Assembly (NCBI RefSeq): GCF_018638295.1
Contig: NZ_JABTTS010000021.1
Span: forward strand, 43,952 to 107,951
DNA: 64,000 nucleotides
DNA from: Streptomyces sp. CHD11
GTDB lineage: Bacteria; Actinomycetota; Actinomycetes; Streptomycetales; Streptomycetaceae
Direction of reading: 5' to 3'
In this document: positions 51,990 to 61,418 of the stretch, piece after piece
Numbering within the stretch: position 1 is the first letter of the stretch
How the letters are laid out: every line of letters begins with the position of its first letter
Translations under genes and position numbers: made by a program
The notes under the pieces: generated by a model
What the model saw: only the letters and a program-made list of their open reading frames with translations
Databases searched by the model: none
What the model was told of the DNA's origin: nothing

Positions 51990-52442
51990 TCACTCCTCCC
52001 CGTACCGGGGATCCACTGTCTCGGGTGTGAGGCCCAGCAGGTCGGCCACCTGTTCCACCACGACCTCGTGGACCAGGGCCGCCCGGTCGTCGCGTCCCTT
52101 GGTCCGGATCTCGACCGGCCGCCGGTAGACCACCACCCGCGCCGGCCTTCCCTCACGGGCGGCCACGGTCCCGCCCAGCGGCACCGTCCCGTCGCTCCAC
52201 CCCGCGCCCGCTCCGTCCAGCCGCGGTACGTCCAGCACCAGGAAATCGATGTCGGTGAGCTGTGGCCAGCGCCGCTCCAGCCGCTCCACCGAGTCCTGCA
52301 CCAGATCCGCGAAGGTCTCCGCACGGCTGGCGGCGAGCGGAACCTGGGGTGGAGCGACGGGACCGCGCATGCCCCGGCCGTGGCGATCACGGCGTCGGGG
52401 CCCGGGGCCGGTGGAACGGGGAGTCACAGGGCTGTCCATCAC
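51990..52442 (-). CDS. zincin-like metallopeptidase family protein (degenerate motif)
   Basis: 150 residues. The C-terminal pattern AALVHEVVVEQVADLLGLTPETVDPRYGEE matches the small zincin-like (DUF1025-type) family. The canonical HExxH is here H125-E126-V-V-V129, so the second zinc histidine is missing, as I recall for Streptomyces members. It may not be catalytic. The first 40 residues are basic and Pro-rich. It is convergent with DUF5719 and divergent from the DUF3499 gene, as the M. tuberculosis pair Rv3258c/Rv3259 is by memory. Confidence 0.75.
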   Translation of the reverse strand: MMDSPVTPRSTGPGPRRRDRHGRGMRGPVAPPQVPLAASRAETFADLVQDSVERLERRWPQLTDIDFLVLDVPRLDGAGAGWSDGTVPLGGTVAAREGRPARVVVYRRPVEIRTKGRDDRAALVHEVVVEQVADLLGLTPETVDPRYGEE

Positions 52443-52755
52443 TGCGAAGAGTAGTCGTCACCCGGCCGCGTTGCCCGAGGCCCGCACGCGTTCGGGCCGA
52501 CCCGCGTGTCATGTCACAACATGACCATTCCAGCCAAGGTTGGGCTCGATTTTGCACCCCCCAAGACCGTTGGTCTCAAGCTGATTGGCAGTGTTTGCAC
52601 CAACTGGTGACCGGAATCAGTACCGTCCGGCGTTCCGGCCCTGTACGTCGACCCAGGTCAGCAAGGCATGGCCAAAGGGATACGCCGGACGTTGCGCACC
52701 ACGACACGGAGGAGTGACCGGGTGGGGAGTCGTCGCGGCCCGCTCAAGAGTGCGG

Positions 52756-52761
52756 TACCGT
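52756..52761 (+). promoter_or_regulatory. -10-like TACCGT before DUF3499 (possible leaderless transcript)
   Basis: TACCGT ends 8 nt before the proposed GTG start 52770, with no ribosome-binding site between. The arrangement matches those seen before purK and the TIGR03089 gene. Confidence 0.4.
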
Positions 52762-52769
52762 CCAACATC

Positions 52770-53144
52770 GTGAGCCCTGTACGTCGCTGTTCGCGCACCG
52801 CCTGCGGCCGTCCCGCCGTCGCGACGCTGACGTACGTCTACGCCGACTCGACCGCGGTCCTCGGCCCCCTCGCCACCTATGCCGAGCCGCACTGCTACGA
52901 CCTGTGCGCCGAGCACTCCGAGCGTCTCACCGCGCCGCGCGGCTGGGAAGTCGTCCGCCTGCTCGACGGCTCGGCCCCGGCCCAGCCCAGCGGGGACGAC
53001 CTGGAAGCGCTGGCGAACGCGGTGCGCGAGGCCGCCCGGCCCCAGGAGCGCGCGGCGGGAGGCGCCGCCGGCGCCCGCAGGGCCGACCCCATGGAGGTCG
53101 CACGCCGCGGCCACCTGCGTGTCCTGCGCTCACCGGACAACTGA
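52770..53144 (+). CDS. DUF3499-family protein
   Basis: 124 residues from GTG 52770. Paired cysteines Cys7-X4-Cys12 (RRCSRTACGRPA) and Cys42-X3-Cys46 (EPHCYDLCAEHSERL) form a probable zinc-ribbon; His41 and His49 lie nearby. Function unknown; conserved in actinobacteria upstream of manB (Rv3258c by memory). ATG 52668 in the same frame would add 34 basic residues, but homologues start near SPVRRCSRTAC and a TACCGT box lies just upstream of 52770, so the shorter form is favoured. Confidence 0.8.
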   Translation: MSPVRRCSRTACGRPAVATLTYVYADSTAVLGPLATYAEPHCYDLCAEHSERLTAPRGWEVVRLLDGSAPAQPSGDDLEALANAVREAARPQERAAGGAAGARRADPMEVARRGHLRVLRSPDN

Positions 53145-53352
53145 CCGGGGCGCGATCCCTGTCCGCCTGCTGTCCGTAGCACCCGTAGCCAGGGATACCG
53201 CCGTCCGTGCGGCCGTCGTGGTGGGGCAGGGCATGGCGCGGTACCCGGCCGGACGCTGCCCCGGACGCGCACGGACGTCGGGCGGCCGCGACCGGGCCGT
53301 CACGCCCTGCGGGTAGTTTGTATGACCGACAGAACCTCCGGAAAGGCTGGCC

Positions 53353-54720
53353 GTGGCTGCTGATCTCTCGCAGATCGTGAAGGCGTACGACGTGCGCGGG
53401 GTCGTCCCCGACCAGTGGGACGAGACGCTCGCCGAGCTTTTCGGTGCCGCCTTCGCCCGGGTGACCGGCGCGACGGCCATCGTCACCGGCCACGACATGA
53501 GGGCGTCGTCGCCCGGCCTGTCGGGTGCGTTCGCGCGGGGTGCCGCGGCTCTCGGGGTCGATGTGACCGAGATCGGCCTCTGCTCGACCGACCAGCTCTA
53601 CTACGCCTCGGGCAGCCTGAACCTCCCGGGCGCGATGTTCACCGCCTCGCACAACCCGGCGCGCTACAACGGCATCAAGCTCTGCCGTGCGGGCGCCGCA
53701 CCGGTCGGCCAGGACACGGGCCTGGCGGAGATCCGGGAGCTCGTCGAGCGGTGGAGCGAGTCGGGCACCCCGGCGCCGGCCGCGGGCACCCCGGGGAAGA
53801 TCACCCGGCGCGACACGCTGGACGACTACGCGGCATACCTGTGCTCACTCGTCGAGCTGACCTCCATCCGCCCCCTGAAGGTCGTCGTCGACGCGGGCAA
53901 CGGCATGGGCGGGCACACCGTGCCGACGGTCTTCGCCGGTCTGCCGCTCACGCTCGTCCCGATGTACTTCCAGCTCGACGGCACCTTCCCCAACCACGAG
54001 GCCAACCCCCTCGACCCGGCCAACCTCGTCGACCTGCGGAAGCGGGTCCGCGAGGAGGACGCCGACATCGGCCTCGCCTTCGACGGCGACGCCGACCGCT
54101 GCTTCGTCGTCGACGAACGGGGTGAGCCGGTCCCGCCGTCCGCGATCACCGCCCTGGTCGCCGCCCGCGAGCTGGCCCGCAACGGCGGCAAGGGCAGCAT
54201 CATCCACAACCTGATCACGTCCTGGTCGGTCCCCGAGGTCGTGAGGGAGAACGGCGGCACCCCCGAACGCACCCGCGTGGGCCACTCCTTCATCAAGGCC
54301 GAGATGGCCAGAACCGGCGCGATCTTCGGCGGGGAGCACTCCGCGCACTACTACTTCCGCGACTTCTGGAACGCCGACACGGGCATGCTGGCCGCCCTGC
54401 ACGTCCTCGCCGCCCTCGGCGGGCAGGGGGGCCCGCTCTCCGGCCTGGTCGCCCAGTACGACCGGTACACCGGCTCCGGTGAGATCAACTCCACCGTCGA
54501 CGACCAGACGGCCCGGCTCGCCGCGATCCGCGCCGCCTACGAGGGCCGCGAGGGCATCACCCTCGACGAACTGGACGGCCTCACCGTCACCTCCGCCGAC
54601 TGGTGGTTCAACGTCCGCCCCTCCAACACCGAACCCCTCCTCCGCCTGAACGCGGAGGCTCGCGACGAACCCACGATGACGAAAATCAGGGACGAGGCCC
54701 TGAAAATCATCAGGTCCTAG
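53353..54720 (+). CDS. manB: phosphomannomutase
   Basis: 455 residues, four-domain alpha-D-phosphohexomutase. The phosphoserine site TASHNPARYNG has Ser99. The magnesium loop DGDADR is at 244-249, and the C-terminal phosphate-binding motif FNVRPSNTEPLLRLNAEA is intact. It interconverts Man-6-P and Man-1-P and feeds GDP-mannose synthesis together with the ManC-like and ManA proteins in this window. GTG 53353 has GGAAAGG 4 nt upstream. Phosphoglucomutase activity is a common side reaction in this family. Confidence 0.93.
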   Translation: MAADLSQIVKAYDVRGVVPDQWDETLAELFGAAFARVTGATAIVTGHDMRASSPGLSGAFARGAAALGVDVTEIGLCSTDQLYYASGSLNLPGAMFTASHNPARYNGIKLCRAGAAPVGQDTGLAEIRELVERWSESGTPAPAAGTPGKITRRDTLDDYAAYLCSLVELTSIRPLKVVVDAGNGMGGHTVPTVFAGLPLTLVPMYFQLDGTFPNHEANPLDPANLVDLRKRVREEDADIGLAFDGDADRCFVVDERGEPVPPSAITALVAARELARNGGKGSIIHNLITSWSVPEVVRENGGTPERTRVGHSFIKAEMARTGAIFGGEHSAHYYFRDFWNADTGMLAALHVLAALGGQGGPLSGLVAQYDRYTGSGEINSTVDDQTARLAAIRAAYEGREGITLDELDGLTVTSADWWFNVRPSNTEPLLRLNAEARDEPTMTKIRDEALKIIRS

Positions 54721-55087
54721 CCCAACCCCCTGCCCCGCCCAACCACTCCGACGACAGCCCCGCGCCCGCGCCCCGCGCTCCCGCGGGCAGTCGTACCGCT
54801 CCCGCGGCTGCTGGCGCCCCCGCTCCCGCGTCCTGCCGTGTCATGCCGCCCTCGCGCTCCCGCGCCCGCGCTCCCCGCGGGCAGTCGTGCCGCTGGGCGG
54901 CACGGGTGGGCGCGACGGCACCCCGCAAGCGCCGGGCTGCGCAACCCACCCCCGCCGAACCCCACGCCGGCCACGCAACAACCCACCCCCGCCCAGCCCC
55001 GGCACCGGCTACCGCACGACCCAGCCCACGATCCACCCCCCACCGGCGGTACCCTGACCAGCACATCCACCCAGCGAAGGAACCCTC
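54721..55087. other. 367-bp intergenic region with internal repeats
   Basis: No gene seen. GCTCCCGCGGGCAGTCGT-like sequence occurs at about 54775 and again at about 54870. The second leads into repeat copy 2 (54916-54970). The last 40 bp before the Trm112-like gene contain its ribosome-binding site GAAGGAA. Confidence 0.55.
54880..54970. repeat. intergenic repeat, copy 2 (shared with 41.3 kb)
   Basis: CGGCACCCC (54917-54925), GCGCCGGGCTGCGC (54929-54942) and CCCACGCCGG (54961-54970) occur in the same order and similar spacing as in copy 1. It lies downstream of manB. Confidence 0.5.
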
Positions 55088-55258
55088 ATGCCACTCGAAG
55101 CCGGCCTCCTGGAAATCCTCGCCTGCCCGGCCTGCCACTCCCCCCTCGAGGAGCAGGACACCGAGCTGACCTGCACCGGCCAGGACTGCGGCCTCGCCTA
55201 CCCGGTCCGCGACGGCATCCCCGTACTCCTCGTCGACGAGGCCCGCCGCCCCGGGTAA
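55088..55258 (+). CDS. Trm112-family small zinc protein
   Basis: 56 residues: MPLEAGLLEILACPACHSP then cysteines at 29 and 34, and a conserved PVRDGIPVLL end. Cys13, Cys16, Cys29 and Cys34 make a zinc-ribbon. Trm112 proteins are small partners and activators of methyltransferases in other organisms; in actinobacteria the partner is unclear. GAAGGAACC lies just before ATG 55088. It is 367 bp after manB and 124 bp before the SIS gene. Confidence 0.85.
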   Translation: MPLEAGLLEILACPACHSPLEEQDTELTCTGQDCGLAYPVRDGIPVLLVDEARRPG

Positions 55259-55278
55259 CCGGGTATCCGGACAACCGA

Positions 55279-55338
55279 GAACCCGCGCAAAGGAAACCCG
55301 CGCATAGGGAACCCGCGCAAAGGAAACCCGCGCGAAAC
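55279..55338 (+). repeat. 15-bp tandem repeat
   Basis: Four copies of a 15-bp unit (AACCCGCGCAAAGGA and close variants) lie in two nearly identical 30-bp blocks, 55279-55308 and 55309-55338, between the Trm112-like and SIS genes. Each unit contains an AGG or AAAGGA that resembles a ribosome-binding site. Confidence 0.75.
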
Positions 55339-55382
55339 CGCGGACCCGCGCCCCGCCGATCCGAGATCGGAGCCTGTCGCAC

Positions 55383-56510
55383 ATGCTCGACGAATCGCTG
55401 CTCGACTCACCGGAGGGCCTCGCCGAGGCCGACCGCCGCGCACTGCTCCGCGGCGCCGCCGAAGCCGGCGCCCGCGTCCGCACCGCCGTACGGCACGCCG
55501 CCGAAGCCGGCGTCAACGATCTCAAGCCCGACGGCCGCCCCCGCGCGGTGCTCATCGCCGGCCCCGGCGCCGCCGCCACCCAGGCCGCCGACCTCCTCGG
55601 CACCCTGGCCGGCGCCGGCAGCCCCGTCACCCGGCTCGCCCCCACCGGCGTCGCACCCGCCGCGGGCGCCCTGCGCTGGGAACTGCCCGGCTGGGCCGGC
55701 TCCGTCGATCTGCTGCTCATCGCCACGCCGGACGGCGCCGAACCCGGCCTGGCCCTGCTCTCCGAGCAGGCCTACCGCCGCGGCTGCACCGTCGTCGCCG
55801 TCGCCCCCGCACGCTCCCCGCTCGCCGAAGCGGTCAGCGGCTCCCACGGCATGTTCATCCCCATGGCCACCGCTCCGTACGATCACGAGGAACCCCTCGC
55901 GGGTGCCTCCTCCGGCGTGCTGTGGGCGCTGCTGACCCCGCTGCTCGCGCTCCTGGACCGTACCGGCCTGGTCACCGCCCCGCCCGAGGCGCTGCAGAAG
56001 ACCGCCGACCGTCTCGACGGCATCGCCGAACGCTGCGGGCCCGCCATCGTGACGTACAGCAACCCCGCCAAGACGCTGGCCGCGGAACTGGCCGACGCGC
56101 TGCCCGTCGTGTGGACCGAGGGAGTCTCGGCCGGTCCGGCCGGCCGCCGGTTCACCGCCGCGCTCGCCGAGCTGTCCGGCAAGCCGGCCGTCGTGGCCGA
56201 ACTTCCCGAGGCGCTCGCCGCACACGAAGCCCTGCTCGCCGGACGGCTCGCCGCCGGCGCGGACCCGGACGACTTCTTCCGGGACCGCGTGGAGGAGGCG
56301 CCCGCCCTGCACGCCCGCGTGGTGCTGCTCCGCGACCGCCCCATCGGCGGCCTCACCGCGGCTCCTGCCGCCCGTGAACTGGCCCTCACCCACGACACAC
56401 CGATCAGCGAGCTGGAACCGCAGGCGGGAGGCGAACTGGAGACCCTCGCGGAACTGATCGCCGTCACGGATTTCGCCGCCGTTTACCTGGCGCTCGCCTC
56501 GAAGGCCTGA
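55383..56510 (+). CDS. SIS-domain protein (TobH / phosphomannose-isomerase-like)
   Basis: 375 residues with two SIS-like halves (about 50-190 and 225-370), for example AVLIAGPGAAATQAADLLGTLAGAGSPVTRLAP and GPAIVTYSNPAKTLAAELADALPVVW. It aligns with the protein between manA and manB in M. tuberculosis (Rv3256c, TobH, by memory), distantly related to bifunctional phosphoglucose/phosphomannose isomerases. The catalytic residues of those isomerases are not obvious, so a binding or regulatory role for sugar phosphates is likely. ATG 55383 has only a weak ribosome-binding site. ManA follows 60 bp downstream. Confidence 0.8.
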   Translation: MLDESLLDSPEGLAEADRRALLRGAAEAGARVRTAVRHAAEAGVNDLKPDGRPRAVLIAGPGAAATQAADLLGTLAGAGSPVTRLAPTGVAPAAGALRWELPGWAGSVDLLLIATPDGAEPGLALLSEQAYRRGCTVVAVAPARSPLAEAVSGSHGMFIPMATAPYDHEEPLAGASSGVLWALLTPLLALLDRTGLVTAPPEALQKTADRLDGIAERCGPAIVTYSNPAKTLAAELADALPVVWTEGVSAGPAGRRFTAALAELSGKPAVVAELPEALAAHEALLAGRLAAGADPDDFFRDRVEEAPALHARVVLLRDRPIGGLTAAPAARELALTHDTPISELEPQAGGELETLAELIAVTDFAAVYLALASKA

Positions 56511-56570
56511 TCATGACCGGGAACCCCTGACGTCACGCACGAGAACCGGCAGAAGGAACGCGGAGAACCC

Positions 56571-57722
56571 ATGGACCGCCTCGACAACACCATCCGCCCC
56601 TACGCCTGGGGTTCCACCACCGCCATCCCGCGGCTGCTCGGCACCGAGCCCACCGGTGAGCCGCAGGCGGAGATGTGGATGGGCGCCCACCAGGGCGCAC
56701 CCTCGCGCACCGGCCGGGGCACCCTCGCAGAGGTCATCGAGGCGGCACCGGAGAAGGAACTCGGCCCCGAGTCGGTCGCCAGGTTCGGCCCCCGGCTGCC
56801 CTTCCTCCTCAAACTCCTCGCCGCCGGATCCCCGCTCTCCCTCCAGGTCCACCCCGACCTGGCCCAGGCGAAGGACGGTTACGCGGACGAGGAGCGCCGC
56901 GGCGTCCCCGTGACCGCCTCGCACCGCAACTACCGGGACGCCAACCACAAGCCGGAACTGGTCTGCGCCCTCACCGAGTTCGACGGCCTGTGCGGTTTCC
57001 GCGAGCCGTCGCGCGCCGCCGCGCTCCTTGAGGGCCTCGGTGTGGACTCCCTCAAACCGTACGCCGATCTGCTGCACGCCCGCCCCGAAGAGGCCGCCCT
57101 GCGCGAGGTCCTCACCGCGATCCTCACCGCCGACCCCGAGGAGATGGCCCGGACGGTCGCCGAGACCGCCGCCGCCTGTGACCGCCTCGGCGGCGACTAC
57201 GCCCCGTATGCCGGGATCGCCCACCACTACCCGGGCGACCCCGGGGTCATCGCCGCGATGCTCCTCAACCACGTCCGGCTGCAGCCGGGTGAGGCGCTCT
57301 TCCTCGGCGCCGGAGTCCCGCACGCCTACCTCGACGGCCTCGCCGTCGAGATCATGGCCAACTCCGACAACGTCCTGCGCTGCGGACTGACACCCAAACA
57401 CGTCGACGTCCCCGAACTCCTGCGCATCGTCCGCTTCGAGGCCCGCGACCCCGGCGTCCTGCGCCCGGAGGCCGGCCCCGACGGCGAGGAGGTCTACGAG
57501 ACCCCCGTCGACGAGTTCCGCCTCTCCCGCTACGTCCTCCCCGAGGCCGGCACCGCGCACGACCTCACCCTCACCACCCCGCAGATCCTGCTCTGCACCG
57601 CGGGTTCCGTCCGGGTGGGCGAGCACGAACTGTCCCCGGGCACCTCCGTGTTCGTCCCGGCAGGTGAGAAGGCCGAAGTGGCGGGTACCGGAACGCTGTT
57701 CCGTGCCACGGTCGTCGTCTGA
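56571..57722 (+). CDS. manA: mannose-6-phosphate isomerase, class I
   Basis: 383 residues. Zinc-site signatures include LQVHPDLAQAK, DANHKPELVCALTEF and GVPHAYLDGLAVEIMANSDNVLRCGLTPKHVD, the last being the typical type I PMI motif. It converts Fru-6-P to Man-6-P, the entry to GDP-mannose. It lies after the SIS gene and before the CDF transporter gene, all on the plus strand, forming a likely operon with manB further upstream. ATG 56571 is preceded by AGGAACGCGGAG. Confidence 0.93.
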   Translation: MDRLDNTIRPYAWGSTTAIPRLLGTEPTGEPQAEMWMGAHQGAPSRTGRGTLAEVIEAAPEKELGPESVARFGPRLPFLLKLLAAGSPLSLQVHPDLAQAKDGYADEERRGVPVTASHRNYRDANHKPELVCALTEFDGLCGFREPSRAAALLEGLGVDSLKPYADLLHARPEEAALREVLTAILTADPEEMARTVAETAAACDRLGGDYAPYAGIAHHYPGDPGVIAAMLLNHVRLQPGEALFLGAGVPHAYLDGLAVEIMANSDNVLRCGLTPKHVDVPELLRIVRFEARDPGVLRPEAGPDGEEVYETPVDEFRLSRYVLPEAGTAHDLTLTTPQILLCTAGSVRVGEHELSPGTSVFVPAGEKAEVAGTGTLFRATVVV

Positions 57723-57870
57723 ACACCCCCGGCCGACGATCCGCCACGCCGGCACCGGACCGGACTGCAACAATGTCCCACCGCCACAAGGCGGGCCAAG
57801 TCACGGGCGACGGCGTACGAACACGCCCGCCCAGGGCTCCACACGGCGTACGAAGGGACAACGCGAACAC

Positions 57871-58851
57871 ATGAGCGCGTCAGGCGGCACCAAGGCGATC
57901 GTGGCGGCACTCGTCGCGAATCTCGCGATCGCGGTAGCGAAGTTCGTGGCGTTTGTCTTCAGTGGTTCCTCTTCGATGCTCGCCGAGTCCGTGCACTCGC
58001 TCGCCGACTCCGGCAACCAGGGCCTGCTGCTCCTCGGCGGCAAGAGGGCACAGCGCCAGGCCACCCCGCAGCACCCCTTCGGCTACGGCCGCGAGCGCTA
58101 CATCTACGCCTTCCTCGTCTCCATCGTGCTCTTCTCCGTCGGTGGCATGTTCGCCCTCTACGAGGGCTACGAGAAGATCAAGCACCCGCACGAGCTGACG
58201 CACTGGTACTGGCCGGTCGGCGTCCTCGTCTTCGCGATCATCGTGGAGTGCTTCTCCTTCCGCACCGCCATCCAGGAGTCCAACGCCGTGCGCGGCGGCC
58301 GCTCCTGGAAGGAGTTCGTCCGCCACTCCAAGGCGCCCGAGCTGCCGGTCGTCCTCCTGGAGGACCTCGGCGCGCTCGTCGGTCTCGTCCTCGCCCTCGG
58401 CGGTGTCGGTATGGCCCTGGCCACCGGCGACAGCGTCTGGGACGGCATCGGCACCCTCTGCATCGGCGTCCTGCTCATCCTGATCGCCCTCATCCTCGCC
58501 GTCGAGACCAAGTCCCTGCTGCTGGGTGAGGCCGCGGGCCCCGAGGAGGCCCGGAAGATCGAGGCCGCCGCCGTGGACGGTGACACCGTCACCCGCGTCA
58601 TCCACATGCGCACCCTCCACCTCGGCCCGGAGGAACTGCTGGTCGCCGCGAAGATCGCCGTCCGCCACGACAACACCGCCACCGAGGTGGCCTCCGCCAT
58701 CGACGCCGCCGAGTCCCGCATCCGCCAGGCCGTACCGATCGCCCGGGTGATCTACCTGGAGCCGGACATCTACAGCGAGACCGAAGCCTCCAAGGGCCCC
58801 GACCCCCTGGCCAGCCCCGGCGGCCCCGCCCAGCCGGAGACCGGTCACTGA
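57871..58851 (+). CDS. cation diffusion facilitator (CDF) transporter
   Basis: 326 residues, six predicted helices. The first metal site is in MLAESVHSLADSGNQGLLLLG; later segments are LLEDLGALVGLVLALGGV and the C-terminal cytosolic domain (about 225-320) with MRTLHLGPEELLVAAKIAV. CDF proteins export divalent metals such as zinc, iron or manganese. ATG 57871 has CGAAGGGACAACG upstream. It lies 148 bp after manA. The metal is not determinable from sequence. Confidence 0.88.
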   Translation: MSASGGTKAIVAALVANLAIAVAKFVAFVFSGSSSMLAESVHSLADSGNQGLLLLGGKRAQRQATPQHPFGYGRERYIYAFLVSIVLFSVGGMFALYEGYEKIKHPHELTHWYWPVGVLVFAIIVECFSFRTAIQESNAVRGGRSWKEFVRHSKAPELPVVLLEDLGALVGLVLALGGVGMALATGDSVWDGIGTLCIGVLLILIALILAVETKSLLLGEAAGPEEARKIEAAAVDGDTVTRVIHMRTLHLGPEELLVAAKIAVRHDNTATEVASAIDAAESRIRQAVPIARVIYLEPDIYSETEASKGPDPLASPGGPAQPETGH

Positions 58852-59162
58852 GGTACTGATCACGCGCGCCGGGCCGGCCGCCCTCCGCACGACGCGTCCG
58901 GCCGGCCCCCAGATCGGCCGGATGTGTACGCGGCCGGACTGGGGGCCGCCGGGCCGGGCGGTGTAGCTTGGGACGGAGCCAGACGTCGCTGCTGATGGCG
59001 GTCGGGCGGTCCCACCGGGACCGGCCGAGGGAGAGAGGGCCTCCGACGGACTGCGCTGCGCGCACGCGGGCATGCCTGTGTCCTCTTCGGGGCACCCCTG
59101 TGTCCGCCGCCGCGCAGACCAGCCGTACCCACCTCGACCCACACCCCGAGGAGCAGCCCCTC
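58852..59162 (+). promoter_or_regulatory. 311-bp ahcY leader region
   Basis: TAGCTT at 58966-58971 could be a -10 box, leaving a 5' leader of nearly 190 nt before ahcY. The leader has the hairpin GGTCCC-ACC-GGGACC (59019-59033) and a repeated CTGTGTCC (59068 and 59097). The frame of ahcY remains open upstream through the leader. I looked for the SAH riboswitch and could not match its conserved core. Confidence 0.4.
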
Positions 59163-60620
<1,458 letters not shown>

Positions 60621-60634
60621 GCCGAGGACCCCGG

Positions 60635-60718
60635 CGGGGAGCGCGTCCGCGCACGGACGCGCTCCCCGGCACCCGGTCCACCGAGGCAGGCCCCCGCACC
60701 CCCGTGTCGGGGGCCTGC
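60635..60718 (+). terminator. two tandem hairpins after ahcY
   Basis: A 15-bp stem (arms 60635-60649 and 60654-60668, CGCA loop) is followed by an 11-bp stem (arms 60686-60696 and 60708-60718, core CAGGCCCCC). Both stand between ahcY and the next gene on the same strand. Confidence 0.65.
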
Positions 60719-60768
60719 TCCATGGACGGACCGGAGACCGGCCCAGCCCGTCACGACCCAGGACCCCC

Positions 60769-61383
60769 ATGCCCCGCGGCCGCTACGCGCTCCACGATCC
60801 GCACGACCACACCCCCCTCGCGGACGAGCACTTCCAGTGCGCCCCCGGTCCTTCCGGCTGGCGCTACGTCTCCCGGCTCACCACCCCCTCCGGCGATCAC
60901 CTGGGCTCGGTCGACCTCGCCCTCGACGAACTCGGCCGCCCCATCCGCCTCGAACTCCACGCCGCGAGCTGGCAGGTCCGCGGCGCCGCCATCGACGGCG
61001 TCACCTGGGTCCGCACCGACCCCACCGGAGCCCACGCCACCGAAGGCAACGTGCGCGCCCACGCCTTCACCGGCTCGTCCCCAGCGTTCCTCGTCGCCAC
61101 CGCCCGTCTGCTGCGCCTCACCCCCTCCTCCACGGCCACCCGCGTACGCCTCGTCGCCCTCACGGACCCGGTCCTCGCCCCGCGCACCCTGGACCAGTCG
61201 TGGGCGTTGGTGAAGAGAGAAACACACGCCACTGACAGTGGCCCCCTGACCGTGGACGCCTACCAGGTCACCGCTCTGGACACGGGCGAACAGCACACCG
61301 TGCACCTCGCCGGCGACGTGGTCCTCGCGGCTCCCGGCATCGAGCTCGAGGAGCTCGCATCACCGCCGTCGGCCCTCGCCTGA
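60769..61383 (+). CDS. conserved hypothetical protein
   Basis: 204 residues with no family I can name. It is a hydrophilic, beta-rich soluble protein without signal peptide or membrane helix. Segments such as GRPIRLELHAASWQVRGAAIDGVTWVR and AFLVATARLLRLTPSSTATRVRLVALTDP suggest a beta-barrel-like binding fold. ATG 60769 follows AGGACCCCC. It stands alone between the ahcY terminators and the convergent RDD gene. It may occur only in Streptomyces relatives. I give no function. Confidence 0.7.
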   Translation: MPRGRYALHDPHDHTPLADEHFQCAPGPSGWRYVSRLTTPSGDHLGSVDLALDELGRPIRLELHAASWQVRGAAIDGVTWVRTDPTGAHATEGNVRAHAFTGSSPAFLVATARLLRLTPSSTATRVRLVALTDPVLAPRTLDQSWALVKRETHATDSGPLTVDAYQVTALDTGEQHTVHLAGDVVLAAPGIELEELASPPSALA

Positions 61384-61418
61384 CGGCAGCACCCGCCCGA
61401 CGGCACCTCCGAAGGCGT

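Noticed and set aside
55279..55338. CRISPR array
   Set aside because: Units of 15 bp are directly adjacent with no spacers; no cas genes nearby.
58972..59160. SAH riboswitch in the ahcY leader
   Set aside because: The conserved GAGGAGCGCUGC-type core could not be found; only generic hairpins are present.
58968..59162. N-terminal extension of AhcY
   Set aside because: The frame is open but the Cys/Arg/Pro-rich extension lacks family similarity, and ATG 59163 has a good ribosome-binding site.
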